A DNA stretch of 64,000 nucleotides from Paramoeba atlantica (lineage: Eukaryota; Discosea): assembly GCA_977017575.1 (NCBI GenBank), contig CDRNVI010000040.1, positions 806,001-870,000 on the forward strand, in the 5' to 3' direction. The notes under the pieces are model-generated. The model did no database searches. It saw only the letters and a list, made by a program, of their open reading frames with translations, and was not told the origin of the DNA. Positions 19,991 to 28,849 of the stretch are shown here, one piece after another. How positions within the stretch are numbered: position 1 is the stretch's first letter; the number at the start of each line of letters is the position of its first letter. A program made the position numbers and the translations under genes.

Positions 19991-20859
19991 CTTTATCGAC
20001 AACATGGTCAACCCCACCGGGAGCTGCGTAAGATCCAGCACACTTCCAAAAAACCGATTCTGATCCGCTCGCATACTTAACAACCCTGCCGGGAGCTGTG
20101 TGAGATCCGGCTGCCCGGTCATCTCATTTCTACTCAAATCCAGCGTCCGCAGGGCCACCGGGAGGTTCGTAAAATCCTGCCCCCCCTGTAGGCCCTGGTC
20201 GTCCACGTAGAGCGACCGCACGGTGGCGGGGGCCTGCGCGAGTCGCATCCCGCCCTGGAGGCGTCGGGGGGGGGAGGCGCTGTGGAAGTAGCTCCCCCAG
20301 TTGATCCCCTCGACCCGAGCCGCCCCGTCGCACCGCACCCCCGCCCAGGTACACGGGGAGACGGGGCGGGTCGCGCCCCACCGGTGGTTCCGGCGCGCGG
20401 TGACCCAGGAGGGGTGGGGGAAGGCGAGGGCGGCGACGAGGGACGCCATGGTGCTCTCGACGGGGAGAAGCGCCCGGGAGACTTTACCGGTGCGCGTGGA
20501 GGGGGGAGGGGGAGGAGAGGGGGGGAGGTCGGCGGTGCGGGAAAAGAGCATGGGGGGTTGGGGAAAAAGGGGGAGGGAGGATAGGGGTAGGGTGAGGAGA
20601 GGAGAGGAGAAAAAATGGCCTTCAAAGGGTTGGAAGGAGGGGAGGGAAACGTTTTGTGGTGTTTTGTTTTTGAGAAAAAAAAGTCGAAAGGAAGGATTCA
20701 AAATAAATTTGGTAAAATGCGAGTAAGCGGGCGAATGAAGACAAGTCAGGTAGTAGGGGGTAAGGGTGTAAAGCGGAGTGTAAAGCAAGCAGAACAAATT
20801 GATCGGGTTTTAACGAAACAGCTAAAAACCAGGTGAAGCGCAACTTTAAGAGATCTACA

Positions 20860-21079
20860 CACCCGCGGCTTACACTTCTATACTATGATGCTACGTAAGA
20901 TAATCTCTAGAAAGAAAATCAGGGCTCTAATCTGCAGTTACCCAGTGTGATCCTGTGTGTGCTGTGCCACCCAGTGCAACCTGTGCTACCCAATATTACC
21001 CATATAAACTTTTAAAATACACATTCTGATACGAAGTACAGAAAACTGTATTATTATGACAGCTATCATTGCATAAACG
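20860..21079. other. Intergenic spacer with second SL-like motif
   Basis: No ORF. The minus strand at 21033-21050 reads TACAGTTTTCTGTACTTCGT, an SL-like string with one extra T; CCCAGTG-type short repeats lie at 20938-21000. Whether this is a decayed SL copy is uncertain. Confidence 0.3.
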
Positions 21080-23338
21080 TTATTTTTTGTCTGAGCATTT
21101 GGTCAAGACAGGCGCCAAGCGCTCAATTAATTGGCTTTTTGTACCAGTGGTTACGCATCCCCTTTCCTTTAGTAGCGAACGTAACTGTAAAACTGTGAGA
21201 GTAGATAACTGAATCGCGGATATGTCTTCCGGGGTCAAGTTTTCGATGGATTTATTTTCCCTGTAGCCCTCTTTTCGACTTGCGCGTTCGTGCTGGGCTG
21301 TTTCGGATCGGCGTTCTTTACTTTTTTCCTGATCTTCTTCAGAGCTTTCCTCGTCTAAAATCATATCGCTGCCATCCGAATCCCCAGAACTCTCAACGAG
21401 GTATTCGCTACTTTCGTCGTATGTACCCTCCGAGTCATTGTCTTCAGTCCCAAACTCACTCTCTTCCGAGCCTTCTGTTTCGTTTTCACTAGAGGATTCG
21501 GAACCCTCCGCTATCGAGGCCGTCTCCTCATCCGGGACAATAAACGGTTCTTGATGCGTAGAGGAGCGTAGAATATTTTCCTCAAACTGCCCAGGCTCTA
21601 ATTCCAGAACAGAACCTGCACGGCTGGAGCCATGACTCGTTGCCACAGACAACCGAGAGTGGACATTGGGTTCCTTTATTGATAACTTGCTTTGTTCTCT
21701 TTCTGCATCTTCTACCAAATCCGTTAAATGGGTTTTTCGAGAAACGCTCTCTTGGTTTCCTTTTGACTTTTCGGATTTTGAAGTCACTTTTTTGGATGCT
21801 CTTCGTCTCGAGTGCTCCATCCTATCGTCGATTTCAAGATCACTGGGATTAGTAGAGGACTCTGAGTCGTACAACAGTGGATCTTGGGAGTACGCTGCGG
21901 GCGGGTGACTCTCGTGAAGGTTTGCACCACACTCGTCGATTTCATAACGGGACAGGGAGGATTGTGGCGTTCCCCAGTGAACACTTTCCTCATCGGTACA
22001 TTTTTCGGCACCGTCTACAAATTCACTGTTCTCGTCTCCCTTGCTTTTTGCAGACAAAGAATTCATTCGCGCATTTGTCCAGTCATCGCCCATTGGAGTA
22101 TCAAACAGTTCTTGCTCGGAAGAAGGAAGCGTACTGTTTCGGAGACTCGCATGGGCATTTTTTCTTTGGTTTTGGCTCTGGAAGGAAGCAATTGAGATTC
22201 GTTGAGTTTCTTTTGTTGTTTTGTCAGAGGCATTGTCCAAATCCCAATCTTGGATTCTTCGAGAAAGTCGAGATAGGGAATCCGGACGCGAAGAAGCTGC
22301 GGCGGTGTAAAAACTGTTTCGAGAGTGAGATCGCACCGAGGATGACTCAGTTTTTTCATTTTCCATATTGGCTATTCTCTCCGTTGTGCACTCAGCCTTT
22401 AGAAGAGAACTTCGGGACACTGCAACGTCACCAAGAGATGATGTTGGAGTAAACCGTTTGGAGAGTACCGTGGCACTCAGTCGTGTGGATTCTTGGCGTA
22501 CAGATTCTCTCGAAGCGCATTCTTCTGCGCTTTTTTCCTCAATGGTCTCAGTCGATTGTTTACTCACAGCATGCAGCGATGGGGCAAAGGCTGGCAAAGG
22601 TGAACATACTTTTGGTACAGAGTCTCCTAAGGTAACACTCACTCGAGGAGCATCATTGATAAAGGCATTTCCCGTAGTCACAGTGGGGCGTATTTTTTCA
22701 TTAGGTGGTATGGGGGAAGGAGATTTCGAAAGATTACCCCCAGAGACTCGGGAAGTTTCAGCATAAGGTGAGCTCATTTTTGGATAGGCAACGTATCCGG
22801 AGTTGGATGGAATATTCTCTGCCCATCCTAATACGTTGGTCTGCGTTTGGTTTTCTCTGTTGGGTGTATCTGTTGCCTTTTTTGTTTTTGAAGGAACCGT
22901 TTTAGAGGGTGCTTTCGTGTCAGAAAGAAATGTTTTCACTTTCCGTAAGACGACCGAACCTGCGCTCTTCTTTGTATTTTCCTCCAGGACAGTGTTCTCA
23001 CTTTCATGGCAATGATTCTCTTGGTGGACATGACTCGTACCCAAAGAGTTCCGTACATCGCTTGTTACGGATCTATCCAAAGAAAGAGCCTCATATAAGC
23101 TATCTGACAACATGGCGAGTTCTTTTATCACACTCAGCGGCTCGCGTAGTCCACGGACAGCATCGGAGAGTATTCCGTCGGTTACATTCATCACGGTGCC
23201 ATCGACTTCAAGAACGATACGATGAAAAGGGGAAGGAGTGGGCAACACATTGGCACGTCGGGTGGCAGGATCCCGTGCCCATTGGGGGGTTGCCTCTTTT
23301 GCCTCGACGTTGGCCGGTTTTGTCAAAAATCGAGGCAT
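21080..23338 (-). CDS. Acidic SAP-domain protein
   Basis: 752-aa protein from ATG 23338 (MPRFLTKP). Most of it is low-complexity, Ser/Glu/Lys-rich and probably disordered; residues near 640-690 are strongly acidic (runs of ESSE and EDNDSEG). The C-terminus (712-742, STLTVLQLRSLLKERGCVTT...SQLIERL) matches the SAP helix-loop-helix, a DNA/RNA-binding module of chromatin and repair proteins. A role in chromatin or nuclear RNA is inferred from SAP alone. The 223 nt upstream contain no AG, and the hydrophobic upstream extension is therefore treated as leader. Stop codon is TAA. Confidence 0.8.
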   Translation of the reverse strand: MPRFLTKPANVEAKEATPQWARDPATRRANVLPTPSPFHRIVLEVDGTVMNVTDGILSDAVRGLREPLSVIKELAMLSDSLYEALSLDRSVTSDVRNSLGTSHVHQENHCHESENTVLEENTKKSAGSVVLRKVKTFLSDTKAPSKTVPSKTKKATDTPNRENQTQTNVLGWAENIPSNSGYVAYPKMSSPYAETSRVSGGNLSKSPSPIPPNEKIRPTVTTGNAFINDAPRVSVTLGDSVPKVCSPLPAFAPSLHAVSKQSTETIEEKSAEECASRESVRQESTRLSATVLSKRFTPTSSLGDVAVSRSSLLKAECTTERIANMENEKTESSSVRSHSRNSFYTAAASSRPDSLSRLSRRIQDWDLDNASDKTTKETQRISIASFQSQNQRKNAHASLRNSTLPSSEQELFDTPMGDDWTNARMNSLSAKSKGDENSEFVDGAEKCTDEESVHWGTPQSSLSRYEIDECGANLHESHPPAAYSQDPLLYDSESSTNPSDLEIDDRMEHSRRRASKKVTSKSEKSKGNQESVSRKTHLTDLVEDAEREQSKLSIKEPNVHSRLSVATSHGSSRAGSVLELEPGQFEENILRSSTHQEPFIVPDEETASIAEGSESSSENETEGSEESEFGTEDNDSEGTYDESSEYLVESSGDSDGSDMILDEESSEEDQEKSKERRSETAQHERASRKEGYRENKSIENLTPEDISAIQLSTLTVLQLRSLLKERGCVTTGTKSQLIERLAPVLTKCSDKK

Positions 23339-23614
23339 AGAGATGTCGTAACAAAATAAGGAAGTCACAAAGAGTGGAATAACCAGTGAGGAAAACAAGA
23401 GAAACATAAAGTAGAATATGCGAAATGAGTGATGAAGCGATAACAGTGGAGTGGACGAAACCATTCGTGTGACATGTTTAGTAGTAGAACACATCCACAT
23501 GAATTCAAGATACAAAAACAAGACCGTATGTTCAATAATCAAATAAAATGGAGTAGATATCCTGTGCCACTAATGAACTCGTAGGATCCAAGATAAAGTA
23601 CCCTCGGATTCTAT

Positions 23615-24541
23615 TCACCAATTTACACTTGTGAGCATAATGTAGAGGAGAGGAAAACCCAGTCCTACAGCACCTAAACCGATTGCCCACATTGGGGTGG
23701 TTGCTCGTTGTCCCTTCGTAGAGCTTCTGGACATCGCTCGAACGTTTTCTGCTGGAGACGCAATCAAATAATCTTTGTCGAGACGCAAACAACGCAATTC
23801 AGGAGGAGCCTGAAGAAAGTTAACCTCTGCATCAAATTGATTCGAATAAAACGATGCACTTCGAAGCGAAGCCGGAAGAAGCGCGAGGTCCAGTTTTCCA
23901 TAAAACTTATTGCGTGAGACGTTTAGCGTTTCTAGCTGTCTGGGTAGATTTCGAAAGGACGGGTACCCATTGAAATAATTGGACGAAATATCAAGGTGTG
24001 TCAATCCGACAGGGAGAGACGTGAGATCAACAGCCAAACGAAATCTATTTCCCGAAATGGACAAAAACTCCAACGGCTGTGGGAGACGGGTAAAATCAAA
24101 CGATCCATGAAACTGATTTGCGTCGAGCTGCAAATGACGAAGCCCCTTGGGAAGCCACCATGCTGCAACTTCACCCGATAGAGCATTGTGGGATACGTCC
24201 AAAATGCCCAGAGAGTCTGGAAGAGCTCTCCAATTAGGATTTCCTTCTAATCTCTTGGAGGATGCTGGGTAAAGAGAAGACCATCGAAGCGCGTGTATTA
24301 TGCCATCCGACGTACATTCAACGCCTTTCCACTTTGAAATATTTTCGTCGCTATTCCAAGAAGGATGGCGAAATGAAACATCTTCAAGAAACTGAAAGAG
24401 TCGCTCTGAAGGAGAAAGAATAAGAGAGCTGTGAACTTTCCCAGGTCGTCGGCAACTTTCACTACACTTCAAACCAATCACGACGGCCATGTTCGATTTA
24501 GAGAATTTATTGAACACTCGACTTTTTTTAACCTTTAACAT
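23615..24541 (-). CDS. Membrane-anchored LRR protein (copy 1)
   Basis: 308 aa from ATG 24541, or 291 aa from ATG 24490. Cap region: GKVHSSLILSPSERLFQFLE, W-KGVECTSDG; then six LRRs (SLGILDVSHNALSG, GLRHLQLDANQFHG and similar), and a C-terminal hydrophobic helix (MWAIGLGAVGLGFPLLYIML) followed by four residues. The topology suggests an LRR ectodomain on a C-terminal transmembrane anchor. A nearly identical gene lies at 30260-31204. Confidence 0.9.
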   Translation of the reverse strand: MLKVKKSRVFNKFSKSNMAVVIGLKCSESCRRPGKVHSSLILSPSERLFQFLEDVSFRHPSWNSDENISKWKGVECTSDGIIHALRWSSLYPASSKRLEGNPNWRALPDSLGILDVSHNALSGEVAAWWLPKGLRHLQLDANQFHGSFDFTRLPQPLEFLSISGNRFRLAVDLTSLPVGLTHLDISSNYFNGYPSFRNLPRQLETLNVSRNKFYGKLDLALLPASLRSASFYSNQFDAEVNFLQAPPELRCLRLDKDYLIASPAENVRAMSRSSTKGQRATTPMWAIGLGAVGLGFPLLYIMLTSVNW

Positions 24542-24714
24542 ACTTTTACGCTTTCGAAAATCACTTTCACAGTTAGAACCTGTATCTAAAGATTTACCGC
24601 GTGTAGTAATAAATCCTAAAACGTATCAAAATACATCTAAAAACGCATAAAAGAAACTTTTGTTTTTAAAAAGTACGTGATATTACGGTTGTGTTTTTTT
24701 ACCGTTGCACAAAA

Positions 24715-24930
24715 AAAGCCGTGGGACGAGGGGGGGTATGTTAAGTGTCGCAGGCCAGAATAACATACCCCCCCGGTATATTATCCAAGGTATAGGTATG
24801 TTAAATGGGTATGTGGTTTAGTGTAATATAGTGTAATTTGAATAATCTGAATAATATAGAGTTATTGAATAATATACGGTTCAACTTATCCTTCTGCTCC
24901 AACTTATCCTTCTGCTTTTAACTTGTCTTT
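24715..24930. repeat. G/C-run hairpin element with TATGTTA iterations
   Basis: GGGGGGGTATGTTA (24732) pairs with TAACATACCCCCCC (24761-24774), followed by further iterations GGTATATTATCC, TATAGGTATGTTAA and GGGTATGTGG. This is the same design (C-run, word, inverted word, direct word repeats) seen at 34170, 54910, 55480, 56035, 57220 and 58735 with different words. CAACTTATCCTTCTGC occurs twice at 24883-24916. Confidence 0.65.
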
Positions 24931-24937
24931 ACCTACT

Positions 24938-25164
24938 TCAAAGCAGTAATAACTCTCGAAAATTCTGAGGAATCTCCCAGTTGAGACATTTTCGAGGTCG
25001 ATTATTCAGCTTTTGTGCCGTCTTGCTCACTTCAACTTGCGTCAAAGTTTCGAAGGTGTCAGACTTTGAATGGTATTGACGAACCAAACCGTTCATATTT
25101 TCGACGGCCCCCTTTTCCCACGAATGATAAGGCAGAAAGAAGTAAGACTTACAGTTTAATTTTC
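24938..25164 (-). pseudogene. C-terminal part of split IS30-like transposase (copy 3)
   Basis: The minus strand reads LNCKSYFFLPYHSWEKGAVENMNG... through NNRPRKCLNWEIP to a TGA at 24938-24940. This is the last catalytic segment of an IS30 transposase, with the Glu in GAVENMNG and the typical NRPRK-L tail. It continues the N-terminal part at 28850-29570: joining HEKVNK to KLNC restores 33 residues between the second Asp and the Glu. Confidence 0.85.
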
Positions 25165-25540
25165 TAAAGGGGGGGCTCGTCTATTGTTGCGATATCTTTT
25201 TTTGCCAACAATAGCCGATTGCCAACAATAGATGATACAATACCCCCCTTAACCAACAATAGATGGAACGGCAATAAAATCATCTATTGTTGGCCATCAA
25301 GGTAACTTACGCTACATTTATCACTTACACTACCGCCGCCCCCCCTCACATACACGAGGATACATATACGTATCTTCGAAAAATAAGAAATTTTCGAAAA
25401 TTTCGAAAAACGTGGAAATTCTGACCTTAGCAGACTCCAGGATTTTATCCGTCATACATGGCAATGGATCAAAAAAATCAAAATTAATTACAGTGAAGTA
25501 TTCAAATACGAGTGGATTATAATGCGGTTATTTTTAATTA

Positions 25541-26411
25541 ATTAGTCTCTTCGTTAAACGCGGTGGTTGTTTTCAACTTAGAAGTCACTCATGCTGCATG
25601 AAAACTACCGCCGCGTTTAACGAAGAGCCTAAAAAAGAAAATTTAGCCTGGAAAACGGAAAGATTATAGCCGAAAATAGCCGATTTTTGGGTAAAAATGT
25701 GGCCATTTTTGGGTATTTTTGCTCTCAAAGCACTAAATCCGACATTTGCGCGTGGGAAATCACTCGCAGGCATGAATGGAAGCCTACCGAACGTATTGGG
25801 TAGAGAATGCGACTCCAACCATACCATTCCTTCGACACAAAAATGCCCTTTAGGTCCGAAAAACACTTTTTCACCTTTTTTAGTCAAAAATGGGTCATTT
25901 TTAGGGGCGCACCACGGTTCGAAGAAGGGATACCTTGTGAAAACAACTGCGGAGAAAGCTAGTGTAGGTCCCAAACTATCAAAATACAATAGGGGAAACC
26001 ATTTTGGAAAAATATTTTTTTTGCCATTTTTTTCGCCAAGTTCAAATTTTTTTCAAAATGTTTTTTCCTAAAAAATTCGGACTTAGCGGACCCGTCCTGC
26101 GGATACGCAGGAGGGTCACCCCCGGGTAGGGGGTGGAAAATGCGCGCCAAGACCCCGGCTACCCTTTCTGCGGTTTTTTTTCGAAAACTTATTTTTTCGA
26201 AAAAATTTGCTCGACCATGACCCCCCCCCCCCTGGACCCCCCCCCTGGACCCCCCATTTTTTTCAATTTTTTTTTCAGTTTTGGACCACCGGAGCCCCCT
26301 TTTATATTTTTTTCTTCTATTATATTACTGTGTTCCCCTTTATATTTTTACTGTTTTTGTTCACTTTTTTTTCAATAATCGAGTGTAGAGCGGTAGTTTT
26401 ACAACCACCGC
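25541..26411 (+). mobile_element. Repeat F, full-length copy (about 871 bp)
   Basis: Forward F unit with a partly deleted long palindrome at 25541-25630 and the short palindrome at the end, followed by AATT. Preceded by TTTTTAATTAATT, a segment also found near other F insertions. Confidence 0.85.
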
Positions 26412-26423
26412 AATTACGGTTAC

Positions 26424-27040
26424 TTTTAATTAAGATTATTTTTAGCCCCGAAAAAAAAGACTTTTCTTTCATGTCTATCACCGTCGGGCTCACTTTCATA
26501 CGCAACACAAACCTTTATAAAATGATCACAGACGAATCCAATAGCTTAGGTTCTTAAAAGTTACTCAAAAAGTGTGTTCAAAAATTATTAATTTACGAGT
26601 GGATTATATTACGGTTAATTTAATTAAGATTGCGGTGGTTGTAAAACTACCGCTCTACACTCGATTATTGAAAAAAAAGTGAACAAAAACAGTGAAAATA
26701 TAAAGGGGAACACAGTAATATAATAGAAGAAAAAAATACAAAAGGGGGCTCCGGTGGATCAAAACTGAAAAAAACGCGCAAATGTCGGATTTAGTGCTCT
26801 GAGAGCAAAAATATCCAAAAATCACCCCATTTTTACACGAAATTCGGCTATTTTTGGCTATAATCTTTCCGTTTTCCAGGCTAAATTTTCTTTTTTAGGC
26901 TCTTCGTTAAACGCGGCGGTAGTTTTCAACGCGAAGCTCGCAGCATGAGTGACTTCTAAGTTGAAAACAACCACCGCGTTTAACGAAGAGCCTAAAAAAT
27001 CAATTTTAGCCAAAAATAACCTTAAAAGCGTAATTAAATA
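26424..27040. repeat. R repeat (Tc1-end-like) with nested F derivative
   Basis: 26424-26632 plus 27000-27040 match 58277-58515 almost throughout, including AGCCCCGAAAAAA, ACTTTCATA, and TTACTCAAAAAGTGTGTTCA, which resembles the Tc1 end near 11084. In this copy a 367-bp F derivative sits between ATTAAGATT and TCAATTTTAGCC; the 58-kb copy has no insert. It is probably a Tc1-type MITE. Confidence 0.7.
26633..26999 (-). mobile_element. Repeat F deletion derivative (367 bp)
   Basis: Keeps both palindromic termini but lacks about 500 bp of body (jumping from CAAAACTG to ACGCGCAAATG). That it still occupies a clean site shows that the termini suffice to define the mobile unit. Confidence 0.8.
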
Positions 27041-27049
27041 ATATTTTCT

Positions 27050-27176
27050 TTTTGGTCCACCGGAGCCCCCTTTTATGTTTTTTTCTTCTATTATATTACT
27101 GTGTTCCCCTTTATATTTTCACTGTTTTTGTTCACTTTTTTTTCAATAATCGAGTGTAGTTTTACAACCACCGCAA
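27050..27176 (+). repeat. Repeat F terminal fragment
   Basis: Only the end section of F (GGAGCCCCCTTTTAT to the short terminus, itself shortened by about 10 bp), immediately before composite element copy B. Confidence 0.75.
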
Positions 27177-27184
27177 CCGTAATT

Positions 27185-27391
27185 AAACCCAGATTGAAAG
27201 GAGCGAGGGAGATACGAAGCAACAGGCGTGGCAGATTCCCACTGAAAAGAAATGATATCTCCCCGCACGAGAAAAGACTTTGAGCTTGCTAGCTCGGAGA
27301 CAAACTTCGTGCAGGGATATACCATTTCTTTTCAGTGGGAATCTTCCACGCCTGTTGCTTCGTATCTCCCTCGCCCCTTTCAATCTGGGTT
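27185..27391. repeat. Foldback with flipped loop (copy B)
   Basis: The arms match copy A (CCCAGATTGAAAGGAGCGAG...). The loop, containing CCCCGCACGAG...GCTAGCTCGGAGACAAACTT, is the reverse complement of copy A's loop, although the sequence to the right of the foldback is the same in both. Confidence 0.85.
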
Positions 27392-27519
27392 ATCTCCCAG
27401 CTGGCCACCCTTCCACAACATGGCGATCTGTAACAATACTCTCTAAATGGAACACCAGTGCAGCCACTGGTGGCGCACGATCTCTCATGTGGGTGTTTCA
27501 TGTGCAGTCACCTGCACCC

Positions 27520-28215
27520 ACGTTCCACTCTAGCTACACACTGCATCAATACAGTCACCGCCTCACGTGGCAGTACACTTACTCTCGCACTTGCCACTGT
27601 AGCTACATTGCATTTCTGCAGTCACTTCCTCACGTGGCAGTGCACTTACTCTCGCACTGCAGTCACTGAATCTCTCACGCGCCACTGCATCTGCACTGCG
27701 TTCACTGCCTCACGTGGCAGTACACTTACTCTCTCACGTGCCACTGCATCTACACTGAGTTCACTGCCTCACGTGGCAATACACTTACTCTCTCACGTGC
27801 CACTGCAGCTACACTGCATCACTGCCTCACGTGGCAGTACGCTTACTCTTTCACGCACCACTGTACTTACAGTGGTAGTGCACTTACTCTTGCACGTGCC
27901 ACCGTGCACACGTATGCACGTGGCACTTACTCTTTCACGTACCACTGTACCACTCTTTCACGTGGCACTTACTCTTTCACGTACCACTGTACCACTCTTT
28001 CACGTGGCACTTACTCTTTCACGTACCACTGTACTTACAGTGGCAGTGCACTTACTCTCGTACGTGCCACCGCAGCTGCACTGCATCACTGTGCAACCAC
28101 TGCCTCACGTGGCAGTGCACTTACTCTCTCACGTGCCACTGTAGTTGAACTGCATCACTGTGCAACCACTGCCTCACGTGGCAGCACACTTACTCTTTCA
28201 CGGGCACTGTAGATG
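27520..28215. repeat. CACGTG-rich minisatellite (copy B)
   Basis: Same subunits as in copy A. At 27915-28030 a locally expanded variant (CACGTGGCACTTACTCTTTC) is present three times. Confidence 0.9.
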
Positions 28216-28417
28216 CACACTACCACTCGGACCTTCTCATTATTTTGCTCTCTATACATATACGAAATGCAAACCGTGTTTTTGGTGGCCAGCTGGCCAC
28301 TTTTTCGAGAAAAAAAAATCCGAAAGAAAAATTGTTCCGAATTTGTTTTTTTTGGCGATCCTTGAGCAAATAATTTTTTTTTTCGATTTCTTTTAGTAAA
28401 TTCGAATTTTTTTAGTA

Positions 28418-28506
28418 AAATGTCGATGTCGGGAATCGAACCGCGGACGTTCAGCGTCAAAAAGGAACCCCTTTACCAACTGGACTACTCAATGGACGCT
28501 CCGTAG
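28418..28506 (-). ncRNA. tRNA-like Pol III unit (copy B)
   Basis: A box (28476-28487) and B box (28432-28442) identical to copy A, with TTTT at about 28417-28420. Differences from copy A in the presumed anticodon arm do not compensate, which argues against a functional tRNA. Confidence 0.6.
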
Positions 28507-28849
28507 TCAACCCGTTTGTCGTATCGCAGACCTTTGCACACGCACTTTTGTTTACGAAAAATGTTCTAAAATTTGGGAAATAAGGTTGTTTTAGATGAGT
28601 TTTAGAGTATTTAAGAGTTCATCTAATGACCTACTGCTACGTTTTGGAATTTTGAAAAAACTCGATCTTGTGCTTCTTTGACGATCTTTTTCAGTTTTTG
28701 GAATTAACCTTAGTAAGCGAGTTAGATACTCCGTATCTCCCTCAATATAACACTGTAAATGTCAACAATAACCGATTGCCAACAATAGATGATTTTATTA
28801 GTTTGCCAACAATAGATGATTGCCAACAATAGACGTACCCCCCCTTTAT

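Larger units (their letters stand above)
19409..19999 (-). mobile_element. SL-headed, A-tailed insertion in LRR gene 2
   Basis: On the minus strand the insert begins with a spliced-leader-like sequence (19967-19990), continues with a GC-rich non-coding body and ends in an A-run (10 A, at about 19415-19434) flanked by two copies of CATGAACATCAA. The body contains two tandem units of about 104 bp (roughly 19527-19675, key phrase GGTCCAGGCAACTC) and a strong hairpin. A 5' SL and a 3' poly(A) are what retroposition of a trans-spliced transcript would leave. I find no protein domain; it resembles a SINE-like retroposon. Confidence 0.6.
19192..20551 (-). pseudogene. LRR gene 2, interrupted by an insertion
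   Basis: The 5' part starts at ATG 20551 (MLFSRTADLPP) inside an AG-free pyrimidine tract (20484-20619) and encodes the family cap (GKVSRALLPVES, CTWAGVRCDG) and LRRs to VGLTMLSI near 20005. The missing remainder resumes at about 19401 as FRENSLKGEVVLGNFPASLL and ends KLNYQLG at 19192. The 590 bp between are foreign. Without them the LRR would continue as ...TMLS--RENSLKGEV, a normal repeat. The interrupted ORF ends at 19952 after reading through the SL-like sequence. Confidence 0.8.
27185..28743. mobile_element. Composite element, copy B
   Basis: Same order as copy A: foldback (27185-27391), CAGCTGGCCACC, minisatellite (27520-28215), tRNA-like unit (28418-28506, minus) and unique tail ending GATACTCCGTATCTCCCTCAA. 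The array is about half as long as in A, while the tail and tRNA-like parts are nearly identical, so the array length is what varies. Confidence 0.75.
25165..28849. mobile_element. 3.7-kb nested insertion splitting IS30 copy 3
   Basis: Bounded by G/C-run ends: GGGGGGG then GTCTATTGTTG at 25168-25186, and CAACAATAGACGTACCCCCC at 28820-28842. Several CCAACAATAGATGAT iterations follow inside both ends (25220-25290, 28760-28825). Inside lie an F copy, an R/Tc1-like repeat carrying a nested F derivative, a partial F and composite element copy B. No ORF inside has a transposase domain. Confidence 0.6.

Noticed and set aside
25585-25989. Recurrent ORFs in F copies (for example those reading SALRAKI...HGMNES-type peptides)
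   Set aside because: They recur only because F recurs, are on both strands, and are broken differently in each copy; no domain and no codon constraint is apparent.
27458-28212. 228-codon ORF over copy B of the minisatellite
   Set aside because: Same artefact of repeat composition as in copy A.
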